Shown: positions 31,527-43,119 of the stretch, in pieces
Position numbering within the stretch: the stretch's first letter is position 1
Layout: each line of letters begins with the position of its first letter
Assembly: GCA_900323505.1 (NCBI GenBank)
Contig: OOIN01000041.1
Coordinates: forward strand, 247,154 to 311,153
Length of the DNA: 64,000 nt
Direction of reading: 5' to 3'
DNA from: Ustilago trichophora
Taxonomy: Eukaryota > Basidiomycota > Ustilaginomycetes > Ustilaginales > Ustilaginaceae
Notes under the pieces: generated by a model
The model's input: the letters and a program-made list of their open reading frames with translations, nothing else
Told to the model about the DNA's origin: nothing
Database searches by the model: none
Translations under genes and position numbers: made by a program

Positions 31527-33059
31527 ATGTCGCTCCCCGCCAACTACACAGCCTTGCTCAACCACCTCAATCGCGATGTCGCTCGTGCACGTCCCGCCGA
31601 TCCGCTCCAGTTCTGCGCAAACTGGTTCAACGCCAAACTCGAAGACCAGCGTCGCCAGTTTGTTGCCAAGAATGACGCCAACCTCGCTTTCTCCCAAAAC
31701 TCGCTAGGCCCCAGCGATCTCGACTTTGGTGGTCTAGCTCCCGGTATGGCTTCCCCCACACAACGTGCCTCGCTCTTCAACTCGGATCCCTTTGCACAGC
31801 CTTCCTCCTCTTCCACCCTCGCTGCCACCTCAGCGCCCGTGCCCATGGATGCGTCGCAGTCACCCGAATCTTCAGCCGCTCCTCCAGCACCACCCATCAA
31901 CTTTCCTCCTTCCTCCACCTCCACCATCGCCAATGCTCCTCTCATCCCACCTACTTTCAACCTCGGTCGACGCACCTCCGTCTCGGCAGAGAGCATGGCT
32001 CCTTCGGCTGTCAATGCAGAGCACGACGGCTCGCCACTCCCCAAGACCGTCATCCCCAAGTCTGAAGAGCAGATGCAGCGCATTCGTGGATCCATCGGAA
32101 ACAACTTGCTCTTCCGCAACTTGGAGCACGATCAGTACCGCGATGTACTCCTCGCCATGAAGGAGGTCAAGGTCGAGTCGAACGTCACTGTGATTGAGCA
32201 AGGAGCTCAGGGCGACTACTTTTACGTCGTCGAATCCGGCACGCTGGACGTCTACGTTCGTTCGCCTCCTCGCAACCGAGACGAGCATCCGGAGGGAGCA
32301 TCCCCATTGGGAGACAAAAAGGTCTCTTACGGTCCCGGATCTTCGTTTGGTGAACTTGCTCTGTTGTACGCTCAACCTCGAGCTGCTACTGTCCTCTCCA
32401 CCTCGCCATGCACCCTCTGGGCTCTCGACCGTATCACTTTCCGATCCATTCTCATGGAGACCAACTCTCGTCGTCGTGCGCTCTACGAGAAATTCCTCAT
32501 GGACGTACCCCTGTTTGAACGTCTCTCGGCTGCCGAACGAGCCAAGATCTCGGACAGTCTCGAGCTCAGGGAGTATGCTCCTGGTCAATCGGTCATCAGC
32601 CAGGGCGAGCGCGGTTCGGAATTCTTCATTATTGTCGAAGGCAACGCCGAGGTGCGCAAGATCAAGGATGCAGGACGCGAAGAAGTCGTCGGTAAACTCT
32701 CGAGGGGAGACTACTTTGGTGAACTTGCACTGCTCAACAATGCGCCTCGTGCCGCCACTGTAGCTGCGGTTCAAGCTGAAGCGGTCAAGTTGAGGGTCGT
32801 GACCATGAGCGAGAGAGCATTCACCCGACTTTTGGGACCCCTGGCAGGCATCTTGGAACGACATGCAAAGGAAACCTACGGAGACGAATACTCGCAGACC
32901 TCCAACGACGGTGCTGGTAGCGTCATGAACAACAATGCCGGATTGGCAGGGAACGGTGCGGATGAGTCGGTGGGGAGCAACTTGCCGCATCCTATGGATT
33001 CCACCGCAAAGCCGGGCGAGGGTGCTTGGAGTTCGGCGAACCCTTTTGCTGCTGCATGA
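31527..33059 (+). CDS. cAMP-dependent protein kinase regulatory subunit
   Basis: This single-exon gene encodes 510 aa. Residues 3-45 form the RII-like docking/dimerisation segment (LPANYTALLNHLNRDV... NWFNAKLEDQRRQF). A Ser/Pro-rich linker leads to the inhibitory sequence RRTSV (Arg148-Val152), a type II autophosphorylation site. Two cyclic-nucleotide-binding domains follow, each with an intact phosphate-binding cassette (FGELALLYAQPRAATV and FGELALLNNAPRAATV). cAMP binding frees the catalytic subunit. In Ustilago maydis this subunit is Ubc1, which controls the dimorphic switch and virulence. The Gly/Asn-rich tail after residue 450 is unstructured. ATG context CAACCATGTC. Confidence 0.97.
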   Translation: MSLPANYTALLNHLNRDVARARPADPLQFCANWFNAKLEDQRRQFVAKNDANLAFSQNSLGPSDLDFGGLAPGMASPTQRASLFNSDPFAQPSSSSTLAATSAPVPMDASQSPESSAAPPAPPINFPPSSTSTIANAPLIPPTFNLGRRTSVSAESMAPSAVNAEHDGSPLPKTVIPKSEEQMQRIRGSIGNNLLFRNLEHDQYRDVLLAMKEVKVESNVTVIEQGAQGDYFYVVESGTLDVYVRSPPRNRDEHPEGASPLGDKKVSYGPGSSFGELALLYAQPRAATVLSTSPCTLWALDRITFRSILMETNSRRRALYEKFLMDVPLFERLSAAERAKISDSLELREYAPGQSVISQGERGSEFFIIVEGNAEVRKIKDAGREEVVGKLSRGDYFGELALLNNAPRAATVAAVQAEAVKLRVVTMSERAFTRLLGPLAGILERHAKETYGDEYSQTSNDGAGSVMNNNAGLAGNGADESVGSNLPHPMDSTAKPGEGAWSSANPFAAA

Positions 33060-33919
33060 GCAACCAGTTCTAGCTCTAGCTCTGATGTATAGTTCTATAA
33101 CATTATTTTTTTATTTATTTTTTTTTTGCTCAAGAGATGTGCGTGAGAAGAACCATGTTGTCTTTTGTCTGTTTGAGTGATTTTTCTTTTGTTGTAGTCT
33201 CAAGGTGAGGTGATCGATCACGAGTGCGGATTATCAAATTGGCGTGTGGGGTTAAGAAGGGGGTTTGGATGTGGGATTTGGTTTGTTGTATGTGGGGGGG
33301 TAAGGATGTTGAACGATGTGAAAGGGTGGGGGAAGATGTGTAGAAGAGGATGTATGAACGGCGATGGAAGATTGCAAAACGTCCGCACAAAAGAAAAAAA
33401 AAAAAAAAAAACGGGGGGACCAATTCAGTACAGTAAGAAGCATGGCAAAAGAAGGACCACAAAAGATGGCGAAAAGAATCGCTATAACAGAGGTTCCTGG
33501 TACAAAGAGCATGCAAACGGCAATGAACAATACATCGTTGTTGGCATATCCAGAAATACAGCTTTTGATAGCTCGCGCATGGACCCATACAGAGCTCGCT
33601 TGTTCTTTCACCACACACACACACAGAGCGCAGTGAAATTGCTTTTCAACATCAAACGTCAAATTTTGAACAGCCAGCTATACTCTGTACAGTATATCCA
33701 CCCGATTTTTCCACCTCTCGAATCTTTCTCAGTTTGACATTGGCAACAGAATCCAAAGATCTACCCGTGTACAGTGTACAGTAGAGTGTATAGGATAGTT
33801 ACAGTATCTTGGGCGCTGATTCCGTGTGTAACGGACTGTGAGAATTTTGTGGCTGCATGATGCACTCTTTTTATGGCTGCTTGTTGTTGTCACACACCAA
33901 CCTATATGCTACAGTATAC

Positions 33920-33959
<40 letters not shown>

Positions 33960-34633
33960 CATTAAAAATACTTTATGCAACCAAGCCACGTTTTATTTTT
34001 TCCCACACAGCAACACTCTGTACACTCGCTGCACTTGTACATATTGCCCGAGCTGTCAACTCTAAAAAACATTTAATAAAATCAATCAAAGTAAAAGTGG
34101 CATGGCGCCTGTCAACCGGAACATGCACAGAATTTACCGTTGATACACAGAGAGGAGTAGTGTCAGGTGTTGCTGGTTGCTGAATCCGCCAAAGCCATAC
34201 CAAGCCACACTACACTCGTTTCCTTTGGCTGGAGCATCGCCGTGGGATACTGCAGAGACATGTGCTGGTCGTTGAAAGTCAAGTCGAAATGGCTCCAATC
34301 CTACAGTGCGAAAAGGTTGGCATTGCGCGGTTGATGAAGAAACAAAAAACCACATATATAGTGTCCCTTTACTCGCTCTTGGTTGAAACAAGAAGCAGTC
34401 AATACCACCACCACCATCACCAACAACGAGCCATTCTAACAGATCTCTATACTAGCCAGTGTGGCAGCCTCGATTGTCTCGCCGCCGCATTCTACGCACA
34501 GCAGCCTTGGTCTAGGAGTCGGCTCAGAAGCAAGCGTTGTGCGGATAGGCCTTGTCGGTCAAAAGTTTGGTGCATACAATTGCGCCTCTGACATGGTTCA
34601 GCCCCACCGCGCGCTTCTAGCCTCTAGCCCAGC
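33060..34633. other. Intergenic between the PKA-R and hydrolase genes
   Basis: Contains a poly-A run (33392-33409), a T homopolymer (33922-33958), CA microsatellites and several copies of the word TGTACAGT. ORFs of 136-175 aa here cross homopolymers and lack gene features. The right part is the promoter of the next gene. Confidence 0.5.
33922..33958. repeat. Poly-T homopolymer
   Basis: An uninterrupted run of about 37 T, intergenic. The exact length is uncertain in any assembly. Confidence 0.9.
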
Positions 34634-36172
34634 ATGCCGTTCCTCGAACTACCCCAAAACGACGCGCTGCTGCGCTTCGAACCCGGCCAAGTGACGTTTC
34701 ACTACCTCGTCTCCACGCCTACCAGTCCCACGTTTGTATGGGCTCAAGAGCACGCTTCCGAACTAGCCTCTTCGCTGCTTGCCGATGCGAATCGCAGCAC
34801 ATCCAACTCGACTTCAGCTCAAGCTCACGGTGGCAAGGTGGAACTGGACCCGAATTTCCCCATCATCCTCTTTCTCCCCTCGGAGTGTTTTTCGGTCGCG
34901 CATCTGTTCAGTGCCCAGCTGGCCAACCGGATGCTCTCTTCGCATTTCAACCTGATCGCGCTAGACCCTCGTGGACACGGTCTGACAAAGGATGTACCCA
35001 TCGTCCAAACTGCCGGTAGAAAGTACGATTTGGACATCAAAGCCGCCGACTGTCTGGATTTTCTTGATTTGCTACTCGGTTCCAAGACGTGGCAAAAGGG
35101 GATTCACATCTTGGCATGCTCCATGTCGGGTCTCGTAGCAGCGCGAATGGGAGCTGCCTGGCCAGGTAGTTTTCAGAGCATCATGATCACGAGCCCCATC
35201 TTGGAGGAGGAAACATCGTTCATGGTCGAATCTTTCCAAGGGATCAAGGAGCTTTTGGAAGAATCTTGGCATACGCTCCACTCGAATCCCACCAATGATG
35301 CGGAGAGGAGACCATCGGAAGCTTGTTTTGCCATGGATTCGTGCGCAAAGCTTCCGGGCGAAGTGGTGCAGGGATTCACATTTCGCTGGGCAGGAAGCGA
35401 AAGCATTCCGCACCACATTTCTTCGTATCTGTCGAGGACGTGGTTGGAGAGGTTGGTGCTGCACGAGAAAGGGTTGGAGGCGGCGAGGGATTGGTGGTTT
35501 GATCTGTACTGGTTGCGTCGACGCATGCCGGATGCGAGTGTGGCTTCGATCCGATGCGATATTCTGGTGGTGGAAGGCGATAGTGACTTGCCATACGATC
35601 GGAATGTTGGTCAAGAGATTGCGGCGCTCTTCCGCAACGCACGAAGGGTCAAAGTGGAGCAAGTGGCCAACGCACCTTTCTTACTTTCGGTAAAGAGACC
35701 CGAGGAGCTGTCGAGGGTGATTTGCGAGTTTTTGGAGATCAAAGAGGGCCAAGAGGAAACGCCAACGCAGGAAAAGATGAATCTGAAGCTAAAGCTAGGG
35801 ATGGGCGAAAGAATGTTGGGATTGGATGCGGAGGAGAGGTTTGAGTTGGTCAAAGTGTATGCGCCGGATCTGGTTGCGGACTCGGATGATGATGACGAGG
35901 AAGACGAGGAGGGGCACCACTCGGATGAGGAAGACTCGGACAGTGGTGAAGGGGAGAGCAGTACCGATCCAGAAGACGCACCAGTCTACAGATTGCGAAT
36001 CAACAGCGTTGGCAATGCGAAAAAGGGGACCGAGTCTAGGTTGAGCGCTACTACGAGGACGAATGGGACCGGATCGAGGGCAAGTGTCAGCAACCATTTG
36101 CCTTCGATGCCGGGTAGTCAGGAGGATGGATCGGGACCTGTTGTAAGGACGTTGCAGGAGACGCATCTGTAG
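34634..36172 (+). CDS. Alpha/beta hydrolase, non-secreted, with acidic tail
   Basis: This single-exon gene encodes 512 aa. An alpha/beta-hydrolase core (about residues 75-375) shows the DPRGHG motif after the second strand and a nucleophile elbow ACSMSG, in which Cys replaces the first Gly of G-x-S-x-G. A late VEGDSDLPYD may supply the acid and surrounding residues the His. The C-terminal 130 residues are acidic and low in complexity (DDDDEEDEEG), then Ser/Thr/Arg-rich, without a domain. No signal peptide or membrane segment is present. The substrate is unknown; the fold is shared by esterases, epoxide hydrolases and non-enzymatic members. Confidence 0.82.
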   Translation: MPFLELPQNDALLRFEPGQVTFHYLVSTPTSPTFVWAQEHASELASSLLADANRSTSNSTSAQAHGGKVELDPNFPIILFLPSECFSVAHLFSAQLANRMLSSHFNLIALDPRGHGLTKDVPIVQTAGRKYDLDIKAADCLDFLDLLLGSKTWQKGIHILACSMSGLVAARMGAAWPGSFQSIMITSPILEEETSFMVESFQGIKELLEESWHTLHSNPTNDAERRPSEACFAMDSCAKLPGEVVQGFTFRWAGSESIPHHISSYLSRTWLERLVLHEKGLEAARDWWFDLYWLRRRMPDASVASIRCDILVVEGDSDLPYDRNVGQEIAALFRNARRVKVEQVANAPFLLSVKRPEELSRVICEFLEIKEGQEETPTQEKMNLKLKLGMGERMLGLDAEERFELVKVYAPDLVADSDDDDEEDEEGHHSDEEDSDSGEGESSTDPEDAPVYRLRINSVGNAKKGTESRLSATTRTNGTGSRASVSNHLPSMPGSQEDGSGPVVRTLQETHL

Positions 36173-37166
36173 GCTGTATCAGCAAGGGCACTGGTATGGC
36201 ATTGGACTGTGGCATGGCACGGCATGGCATGGCATGGTATGGCTGGATTTGTTGGTGTGTTTTTGGCGCAATCTCGCAGTTGGCAATGTTGATTTGGTTG
36301 AATGCTTGTTGTGCTCGTATGGCATTTGTGTGGATTGGATCGAGTGCAAGACGAGTGTGAGCATACAGTACAGTACATTGCTCCAAGGCAAATCCATGCC
36401 AAGCAATGTTATGTTGTGTGAATGCTACATTTGGTTGAAAATTCAACGTGTTGAGTGGAGGAGAATGGGGAAAAAAAGGGCACGATTGCGTCATGGCTTA
36501 CGTCATTCCGAGTGGATGCACACTGCCATCGACATCACACATCACACACTACAGTACAGTACTCTGCTACACTGTTCGAACAAAAAGCGAGACCGAATTG
36601 CTGGATATGGTCCAAGCCACCGTAACCGAGATTTGATACCAACGAAAGGACCCCGGCGATCGTGGTCGGTTGTCGATCCCGGTGTTTGAGACAGGATGGA
36701 GCAAGAGAGAGAGAGAGGGGGTCCCGGAATTTAGATTGACGGACGCCGGTGGTAGAGATGTCGAGCCCGTAGGATTCCGGAGTGGGGATCTTGGAGTACC
36801 ATCTTATCATGGCCGATTGAGATGAATGCTCCATTTTGGCAAGGTGATGTGGTGGACCTCAAATATCAAAATATAGTAGTGTTGCGTTAGGATAGCCTGG
36901 AAAGCGAAGGTGTTGTGTCTTCTGGGGTGAAAGCATGTTGCAACTCTGCGATGGTGTAAATGTGATGGTGGCAACTACAATTAACTAACTACAGTAATTC
37001 TCTTCGACTTTGAATTTGTCAATACAAATATCCAACTACGAGATGAGGCAAACGAGCAGCCGCCATAAAAAAGCAGCCACGCCGACTCTCAAACGCAATG
37101 TGGTGTAATTTTGCTTGAAATCTGCACTTTTTTTTTCTTCACATTTTTCTGTTTCACCCTTCCACA

Positions 37167-37198
<32 letters not shown>

Positions 37199-37804
37199 CC
37201 ATTTGCAACAACAACAATATCACACACACTCTCAATCTCAATCTCAATCACATAACAAGGTCCGACTCGATTGAATTGAGAATGTACACTGAATGATGAT
37301 TGCAACCGTAGTTTTATTTTTATCAAAAAGGAAAAAAAAAAAGATTGAAAAAGGAGAAGCGGATTTGGCGCGCATCGAGCCGATCAAGCTGGAAAGTGGG
37401 AATTCCATTTCCATCACCATCGAATCAAGAGAGAGACAGAGACAGAGAGAGAGACACAGAGAGAGAGAGAACCCTGATGCGGACCCCTCTCTCTTTCTTG
37501 TCCTCCAACCAAATCATTCAATCATCCATCCCATTCCAACAACTACACACACTCTCTCTTCATCCTAACCCCCGTTGCCGAGGCCACCTTTCCACCGGCA
37601 TCGCATTCCCAAAGAACCCTTGTTCCCTTCCTACACCAATCCACCACTTGCATCCATCCTTTGTCTCCACCATCCTCGTCTTCTTTTCATCGTCATACCA
37701 TCGTCATCTCTTGCACACAGCCACTCGTCTTCCATCCCAGCCACACTTATTCTCTCTTGCAAGCAGAGCAAAGCATACCTTTTTACCACCCTCACCCTTT
37801 CATC
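36173..37804. other. Intergenic between the hydrolase and bZIP genes
   Basis: About 1.6 kb. The left part has a TGGCA-type repeat (36195-36243) and TACAGTACAG words. The right part has CA (37160-37198) and GAGA (37430-37470) microsatellites and a C-rich leader before the bZIP ATG. No gene is supported. Confidence 0.5.
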
Positions 37805-40246
37805 ATGTCCGAAGCAGGTAAGTTCATTGCACACAATCAATCTAGATGTCGGCGATCATTTCACTTGCTTCCCTCCAAACGATCGTGCGATCGCCCCATC
37901 TCCACTCTCCCTCGCTTCCCATCCCGACACCGGACCCCGCTTTCGTTCTCGCTTTCGCTGCAATCTTGCTAACTCTCTCTCTCTCTCTCTCACCCCTCCA
38001 CCCCTTGATTCTTGTCCACATCCTCACCACCAACGCGACCTTTTCATCATCATCATCATCACTACCACGACCTCACTCATCATCCATCGTCACCACCCAA
38101 CAATACCAACAACCACTCATCCTTTTGCGACTCTTGCCTCACCCCTTGATCTCTTCCCACAATGATCGCTGTACGTTCACCTCATCCTCTACCCAATTCA
38201 CCACGTACAGCTACCGCCACAAGGCCTCCCGCCAAACCCATCCGAAGGAGCTCTCCCGTTCGGTCCACCGCAAAGCACCACCTCGAACCCAACCCGTTCG
38301 AAAAGTCCTTCTCCTCAGGTCCCACCTCTTCCGAGTCGGTCGAACGTCGTAGCGATCTCAAAGGCGATGCCAAATCCAACGTCAGCACTCCTCCTCTCTC
38401 CACACGTCCCGGCGCTGCCTACCGTGACCGTGACCGTGACCGTACCTTCTCCAACTCCAAAAATCAGACCTCGCCACAAGAGTCTGGCTCCACACCCAAG
38501 CCTCTCTTGCCACCAGTCGCCTCCATCACTTCCCCCGCCGGTGAGACCAACCCATACCCCTGGTCCGCCGGTCTCACCAGCTCTTTGAGGTCAGGCCCCC
38601 TCTCGCCAGCCATGCTTGCGGGTCCCCAGAGCTCTCACTTTGACCCCAACTCGTTCCGCACCGGTTTCACCCCAGACCTTTCCAACTTCAAGACGGGTCT
38701 CACTCCACTCGGTGGCGGCATGTCGTTCCCGCCTCCTTCGCCCAACACCGCCGCCTTCCTCGCCGCCATGGTCAACAACACTTCTGCCGCTTCCACCTCG
38801 GCAGCCACCATCACTCCCAACACGCTTTCGGCACTCACAAATGCCGCAGCTGCTGCTACCGCCGCTGGATCCATCGACCCTAGTGCCGCAGGTGCCGCCC
38901 TTTCCACCCAACCACAAAACTTTGCCGGCAAGCCCACCGACGCGCATAACGCATTCGACCTCGCTTTCAGCCGCTCTTTCCCAAATGAAAAGGCCGGCTC
39001 CAAATTAAAGGGCGAGCTCAAGGGCACAGATTCGGATCGAAGCGTTTCGCACAGTATCAGCCCACAGATGATGCAAAAGCCACTCGACGGTGCCAATGGC
39101 GATCAGCAGAATGCCGCCTCGGGTCTGTTTCTATTGAGCAGAGCACACCAGCAGATGTCGAAACGCGATGGTGCCGCCGCTGCATCCACTTCGCTCTACG
39201 AGTCCAAACCGGCTGCGGCTGGTAAAAAGGGCGCCAATGCCAAGGCTAAGCCAGACGATGCCAAGCCCAACGGCAACAAGCGCAAAAAGTCCAACTCGGC
39301 CGACGACAGTGCTTCCACCGCCGCTGCTTCTTCGTCAATCAACGCACCACCTGCCAAGGCTGCCAAGACGGCCAAAGGTGGCAAGAAGGGCGCTGCTGCT
39401 GCTGCTGCTGCCAATGCGAATGCCAATGCTGCGAACGCATCTCAGAAGGAGCTTCACTCGATGACTGGTGGAGGCGGATCCTCACTCAAGTCGGAAAACG
39501 GCGACGACGACGAACACTGGGATAGCGACGACGACGGTGGAGACGGCAAAGGCGAAAAGGGTCACATGGATGAGAAGCGCAAAAACTTTTTGGAGCGCAA
39601 TCGTCAAGCCGCACTCAAGTGTCGTCAACGCAAGAAAGCCTGGCTCGCCTCTCTGCAAGCCAAAGTCGAGTATCTGCAGAACGACAATGAGAATCTGCAA
39701 AACACGGTGAGCGCGTTGCGCAACGAAAACATGTTTCTCAAGAGTCAGTTGGTTCAAGCGACGGGTGGTGCGCCATTGCCAGCCATGCCGATGGGTATGC
39801 CTTTGGGTATGCCGATGGCACCGCACGGTGTAGATCCTCATCATTCGATGGGACCCGCTCCGATGGGGATCCCAGCGAGTATGGCGCCGCATCCGGCGTA
39901 TATGCATCCAGCAGCATCTGGACCGCCTCCCATGACTCAAGGTCCCGGTGCGTATGCCCCGGCACATGCACCTCATGGAGGTGTACCCCGAGGACCTCCG
40001 ATGGGACCAGGCTTCCCGGACCACATGGCACAACAACAACAACAACAACAACAACAATCACAACAGCAACGACAAGGTCCAGGTCGACCTCGCTCTGAAG
40101 GCGATGTCCTTGCTGCCACAGCAAACGGTGAAGCAGCCATCAACGGCGTCAAGCACGAACGCGAATGGAGCGCCGCATCGGATGTACCAAAAGCTACCTC
40201 GACGGCACCGCCTGCCGCGGGTGGAGCAAACACGATCAAGGTGTGA
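37805..40246 (+). CDS. Atf1/CREB-type bZIP transcription factor
   Basis: Exon 1 (37805-37817) encodes MSEA plus one base; a 393-nt intron follows; exon 2 (38211-40246) completes 682 aa in frame. Residues about 116-190 resemble the fungal Aft1/Atf1 stress-activation region (ETNPYPWSAGL, FRTGFTPDLSNFKTGLTP, MSFPPPSPNTAAFLAAM). The bZIP starts at about residue 459: KRKNFLERNRQAALKCRQRKK then a leucine zipper to about 522. The C-terminus is Met/Pro/His/Gln-rich with a polyQ run. This family is the nuclear target of the Hog1/Sty1 stress MAP kinase. A second ATG at 38162 within the intron would give an alternative N-terminus of different sequence, so the start is the least certain part. Confidence 0.86.
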
Positions 40247-41128
40247 AAATGAAATTTTCCTACACATCTGCCTGGCATACAACACTTGTCGTTTGCTGCC
40301 TCCCTCCTCGCCTATTTTGGCTAGCCTTTTATCTCGTATTCTTTTTGATTCTTGTTTCCTCGACTCGGTTCTTCCTTTTGTTTTTCTGTATCTATGACGA
40401 ACGTTGCTTGTACTCTACCAGATATCTAATCATGCGCACATTCTTGCCGCTTTGGCGCCCCACGTGAGAGTCGTATTGAGAGTGAGACAAGGATCTAACA
40501 AGGTACTCTATTGTTTTTGGTTGTTGGACGGAGATGGAGATTTTCGCTTGATGTTGAGTCGCCTGACACATGCCACAGAGAGAGAGAGAGAGAGAAAAAA
40601 AAAAATATCCGCGGTGTTTGACAGAAGTGGAGTAATTTTAAAGAAATAAAAATATGTCGTGAAGAGATGCATCTCTTGCGTGCTTTTCTTAGCCGCCTAT
40701 GCAGCGATTGATGTGGAAAGTGACGGCGATACGTAACTCCACCTCACCAACTTGGGTTTCTTCCACCCACCACCTCGACCACCACCGTCGTACAAGCATC
40801 ATCTTTGGATCGAGCAAAAACCACATCGCAAAAGCTCGTTCGTATCAACGCTCTCACATCTGGCTTTTTGCACATCCAACACAAAGGCAAACCCTTCGGC
40901 TTTTTTTTGCCATCGTAAACTCTCGCCCAATCCGCATTGTTCTCTCTCGGGTCGATCGAACTAGCTTGGTTTTTTCGGAACGCATACACAAGCATTGTTT
41001 CACTCCATCTTGCCCCAACCGCCCAAGTCATTCATTCGTATCGCAACGCAATCACTTCGCAAACAGCATTTGGGGTTTTTTTTTTCTTTTTTTTTTTTTT
41101 CTTTCGATCGCATTTAATCGAGCACACC
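40247..41128. other. Intergenic between the bZIP and NADAR genes
   Basis: No gene is seen. A GAGA run (40579-40596) and two T-rich tracts (41076-41101) flank the 5' leader of the next gene. Confidence 0.5.
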
Positions 41129-41359
41129 ATGTCCTCTGCCGTCGTTTCAGCACCGTATACCTCGGCGGTACCGAGCGAACCACGTCGACGCTCGCTATTC
41201 AAACCATCGACGTGGACAAGTAAAAAGTACAAGGCCGAGATTCACGACGGTGCGGCACCTGCGGGTGTAGCTCCCGGGATCGCAGCTGCTGGTGGAGCTG
41301 GAGATGTCGACGCGGTCGAAGGTGGAGCTCCGCTAACGTCTATTGTGCAATCCGAAGGT

Positions 41360-41392
<33 letters not shown>

Positions 41393-41998
41393 TTTGGAGA
41401 ATATCAAGGTGAAGAAGAGGGAAAACATCTTTCTCCTTCCAATGGTGGCGAGACAAATCAACCTTCTAGCGCAGCATCAGGTTCAGGACTTACCACCGTC
41501 GTCGATCCGCTCGGTAGGGTGGTATTCTTTCGTCAAGATTTGCCCAACTACCATCTCTCCAACAGTTCGCTCTCGTATCCGGTTGTATACAATTCCATCC
41601 GCTATCCATCAGCAGAGCATCTCTTCCAAGCCTTGAAATTCTTGCCCGATCATCCCGAGATTGCATCCAAGATCCGACGTACAAAGCATCCGCTCGATGC
41701 CATCCGACTCGCGCGTTCCAACACCGCCTCGATGCGTCCCGGTTGGATCAGCGAAGGCATCAACGTCCGCATCATGCATCAGGTCGTCCTTGCCAAATTT
41801 AGCCAGTACAGCCACCTCGCCGAAGCTCTGCTGGAAACCGAAGATCGAGAAATCATCAACGATACCCCCAGCGACGTTTTTTGGGGCATCGGCGGTGGAA
41901 GAGGTAGAAATGTTCTCGGTAAAACCCTCATGGATGTACGAGAGGTGCTAAGGACCATTAGCGGATTAGGCTGGGGTAGTGGCGCAAAAACCATGTAG
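41129..41998 (+). CDS. NADAR (YbiA/DUF1768) domain protein
   Basis: This single-exon gene encodes 289 aa. A basic and Gly/Ala-rich N-terminus with a run of ten Gln leads to a NADAR domain at about residues 125-280: VVFFRQDLPNYHLSNSS, YPSAEHLFQALKFL, AIRLARSN, RPGWISEGINVRIMHQVVLAKFSQ, and SDVFWGIGGGRGRNVLGKTLMDVRE near the end. In bacteria YbiA hydrolyses the N-glycosidic bond of early riboflavin intermediates, and other NADAR proteins act on ADP-ribose derivatives. The role in fungi is not settled. The N-terminal 120 residues appear disordered. Confidence 0.9.
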
Positions 41999-42114
41999 CT
42001 TTCCCTCCCCCTTTTTTTTGAACTTATCTGTATATCTCCTCCTGCAATGATGGCCTCAAATCGATGGACACTCTCGACCCACCAGGTCAAGTGTTGGTCG
42101 AGGCAAAACATGTT

Positions 42115-42153
<39 letters not shown>

Positions 42154-42548
42154 CTCTCACACACAAAAAGTGTTTCAGCCAAAGTATTGTAAGCAACCTA
42201 CCACCATGATGATGATGATGATGATCATTCACCGCACCATTACGTGCCCACTTGCTCACCTGTAGCAGCATGCTTGTGATTCGCAAACGATCAATTTCAC
42301 AAGTCAAAGCACGGTCATCATTTCAAAGCGGTCCTATCGAAGTGTTGGCATGATGCTCGGTGAGCAAGGTGAGGAATGTGTGCGTCTGCTCAACACTATG
42401 GCGGCTGATCTAGTCTCTGCCGAACGCCTCCAGAGAGCGTGTGCCAACGGGCGATCGGGCGAAAGCGATCCTGCGCTGTTCCGAGCTCGATGCGACCCTA
42501 TCTGCCTCAAACATTGGCTCGAAAAGGCTCTTCAACACGAAAACCCAA
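41999..42548. other. Intergenic with poly-T tract
   Basis: Contains a T homopolymer (42117-42153), an (ATG)n run (42205-42222), and the upstream region of the small gene at 42549. Frames overlapping 42350-42548 do not agree on a start or on an intron. Confidence 0.5.
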
Positions 42549-42833
42549 ATGCCGGCTGGTTTGATCACCATGAACCTCAACCTGGACGCCGACTCTTGGA
42601 GTGCGCCCCAGACTATCCCCCTCAACTCTACACACTTTGTAAAGCTCGGTGTGACGGTTGTGCCTGAAAAAGCTTCTGGTCAAGTTACTAGTGTAAAGAA
42701 GCCGCACTTGAAAGAATGCCAATTCAACACGCATGGGACCGCTGCTACTGCCAAAGACAAGGGCGACGTGGACACGATGCAAGTCGGGGACGAGATCGAG
42801 ATCGAGGTAGTTGGCAAGCTCAAGGTGGAGTAA
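42549..42833 (+). CDS. Uncharacterised 94-aa protein
   Basis: From the ATG at 42549 the frame shows smut-like codon bias (AAC, CTC, GAC, AAG, GTC) to a TAA. The product (MPAGLITMNLNLDADSW... HFVKLGVTVVPEKASG... MQVGDEIEIEVVGKLKVE) has the alternating pattern of a small beta-sandwich. No signal peptide or membrane segment is present. The frame stays open upstream to a TAG near 42418, which could be an acceptor site (GATCTAG), so an upstream exon may be missing. No family is recognised. Confidence 0.5.
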   Translation: MPAGLITMNLNLDADSWSAPQTIPLNSTHFVKLGVTVVPEKASGQVTSVKKPHLKECQFNTHGTAATAKDKGDVDTMQVGDEIEIEVVGKLKVE

Positions 42834-43119
42834 GAGAGCATACAGTTATGTCGTTTGGTTGCGGAGCTGAGTTCTGGACTTGAAACTCGAATAAAACACA
42901 AAAAGGAAGCTGCGATGCACGCAAAGGTCGGCGAAATGGACTGATGGTTTGTGCGCTACTCTCCAACTTAATAGGGTCCCAATCTCGCTTCTGTCAACGC
43001 CCAACCGAGCAGGACACTTTGTAGCATCGCCTTGACAATCACCAATCCCATCTTGTTGTGCAATCTTGTCCCCGCCACTTCGATCTGGAAAATACTTACA
43101 CATTGACGCTCTTGCAACC

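Noticed and set aside
31872..32990. 372-codon minus-strand frame opposite the PKA regulatory subunit
   Set aside because: Antisense shadow of a conserved, domain-complete gene.
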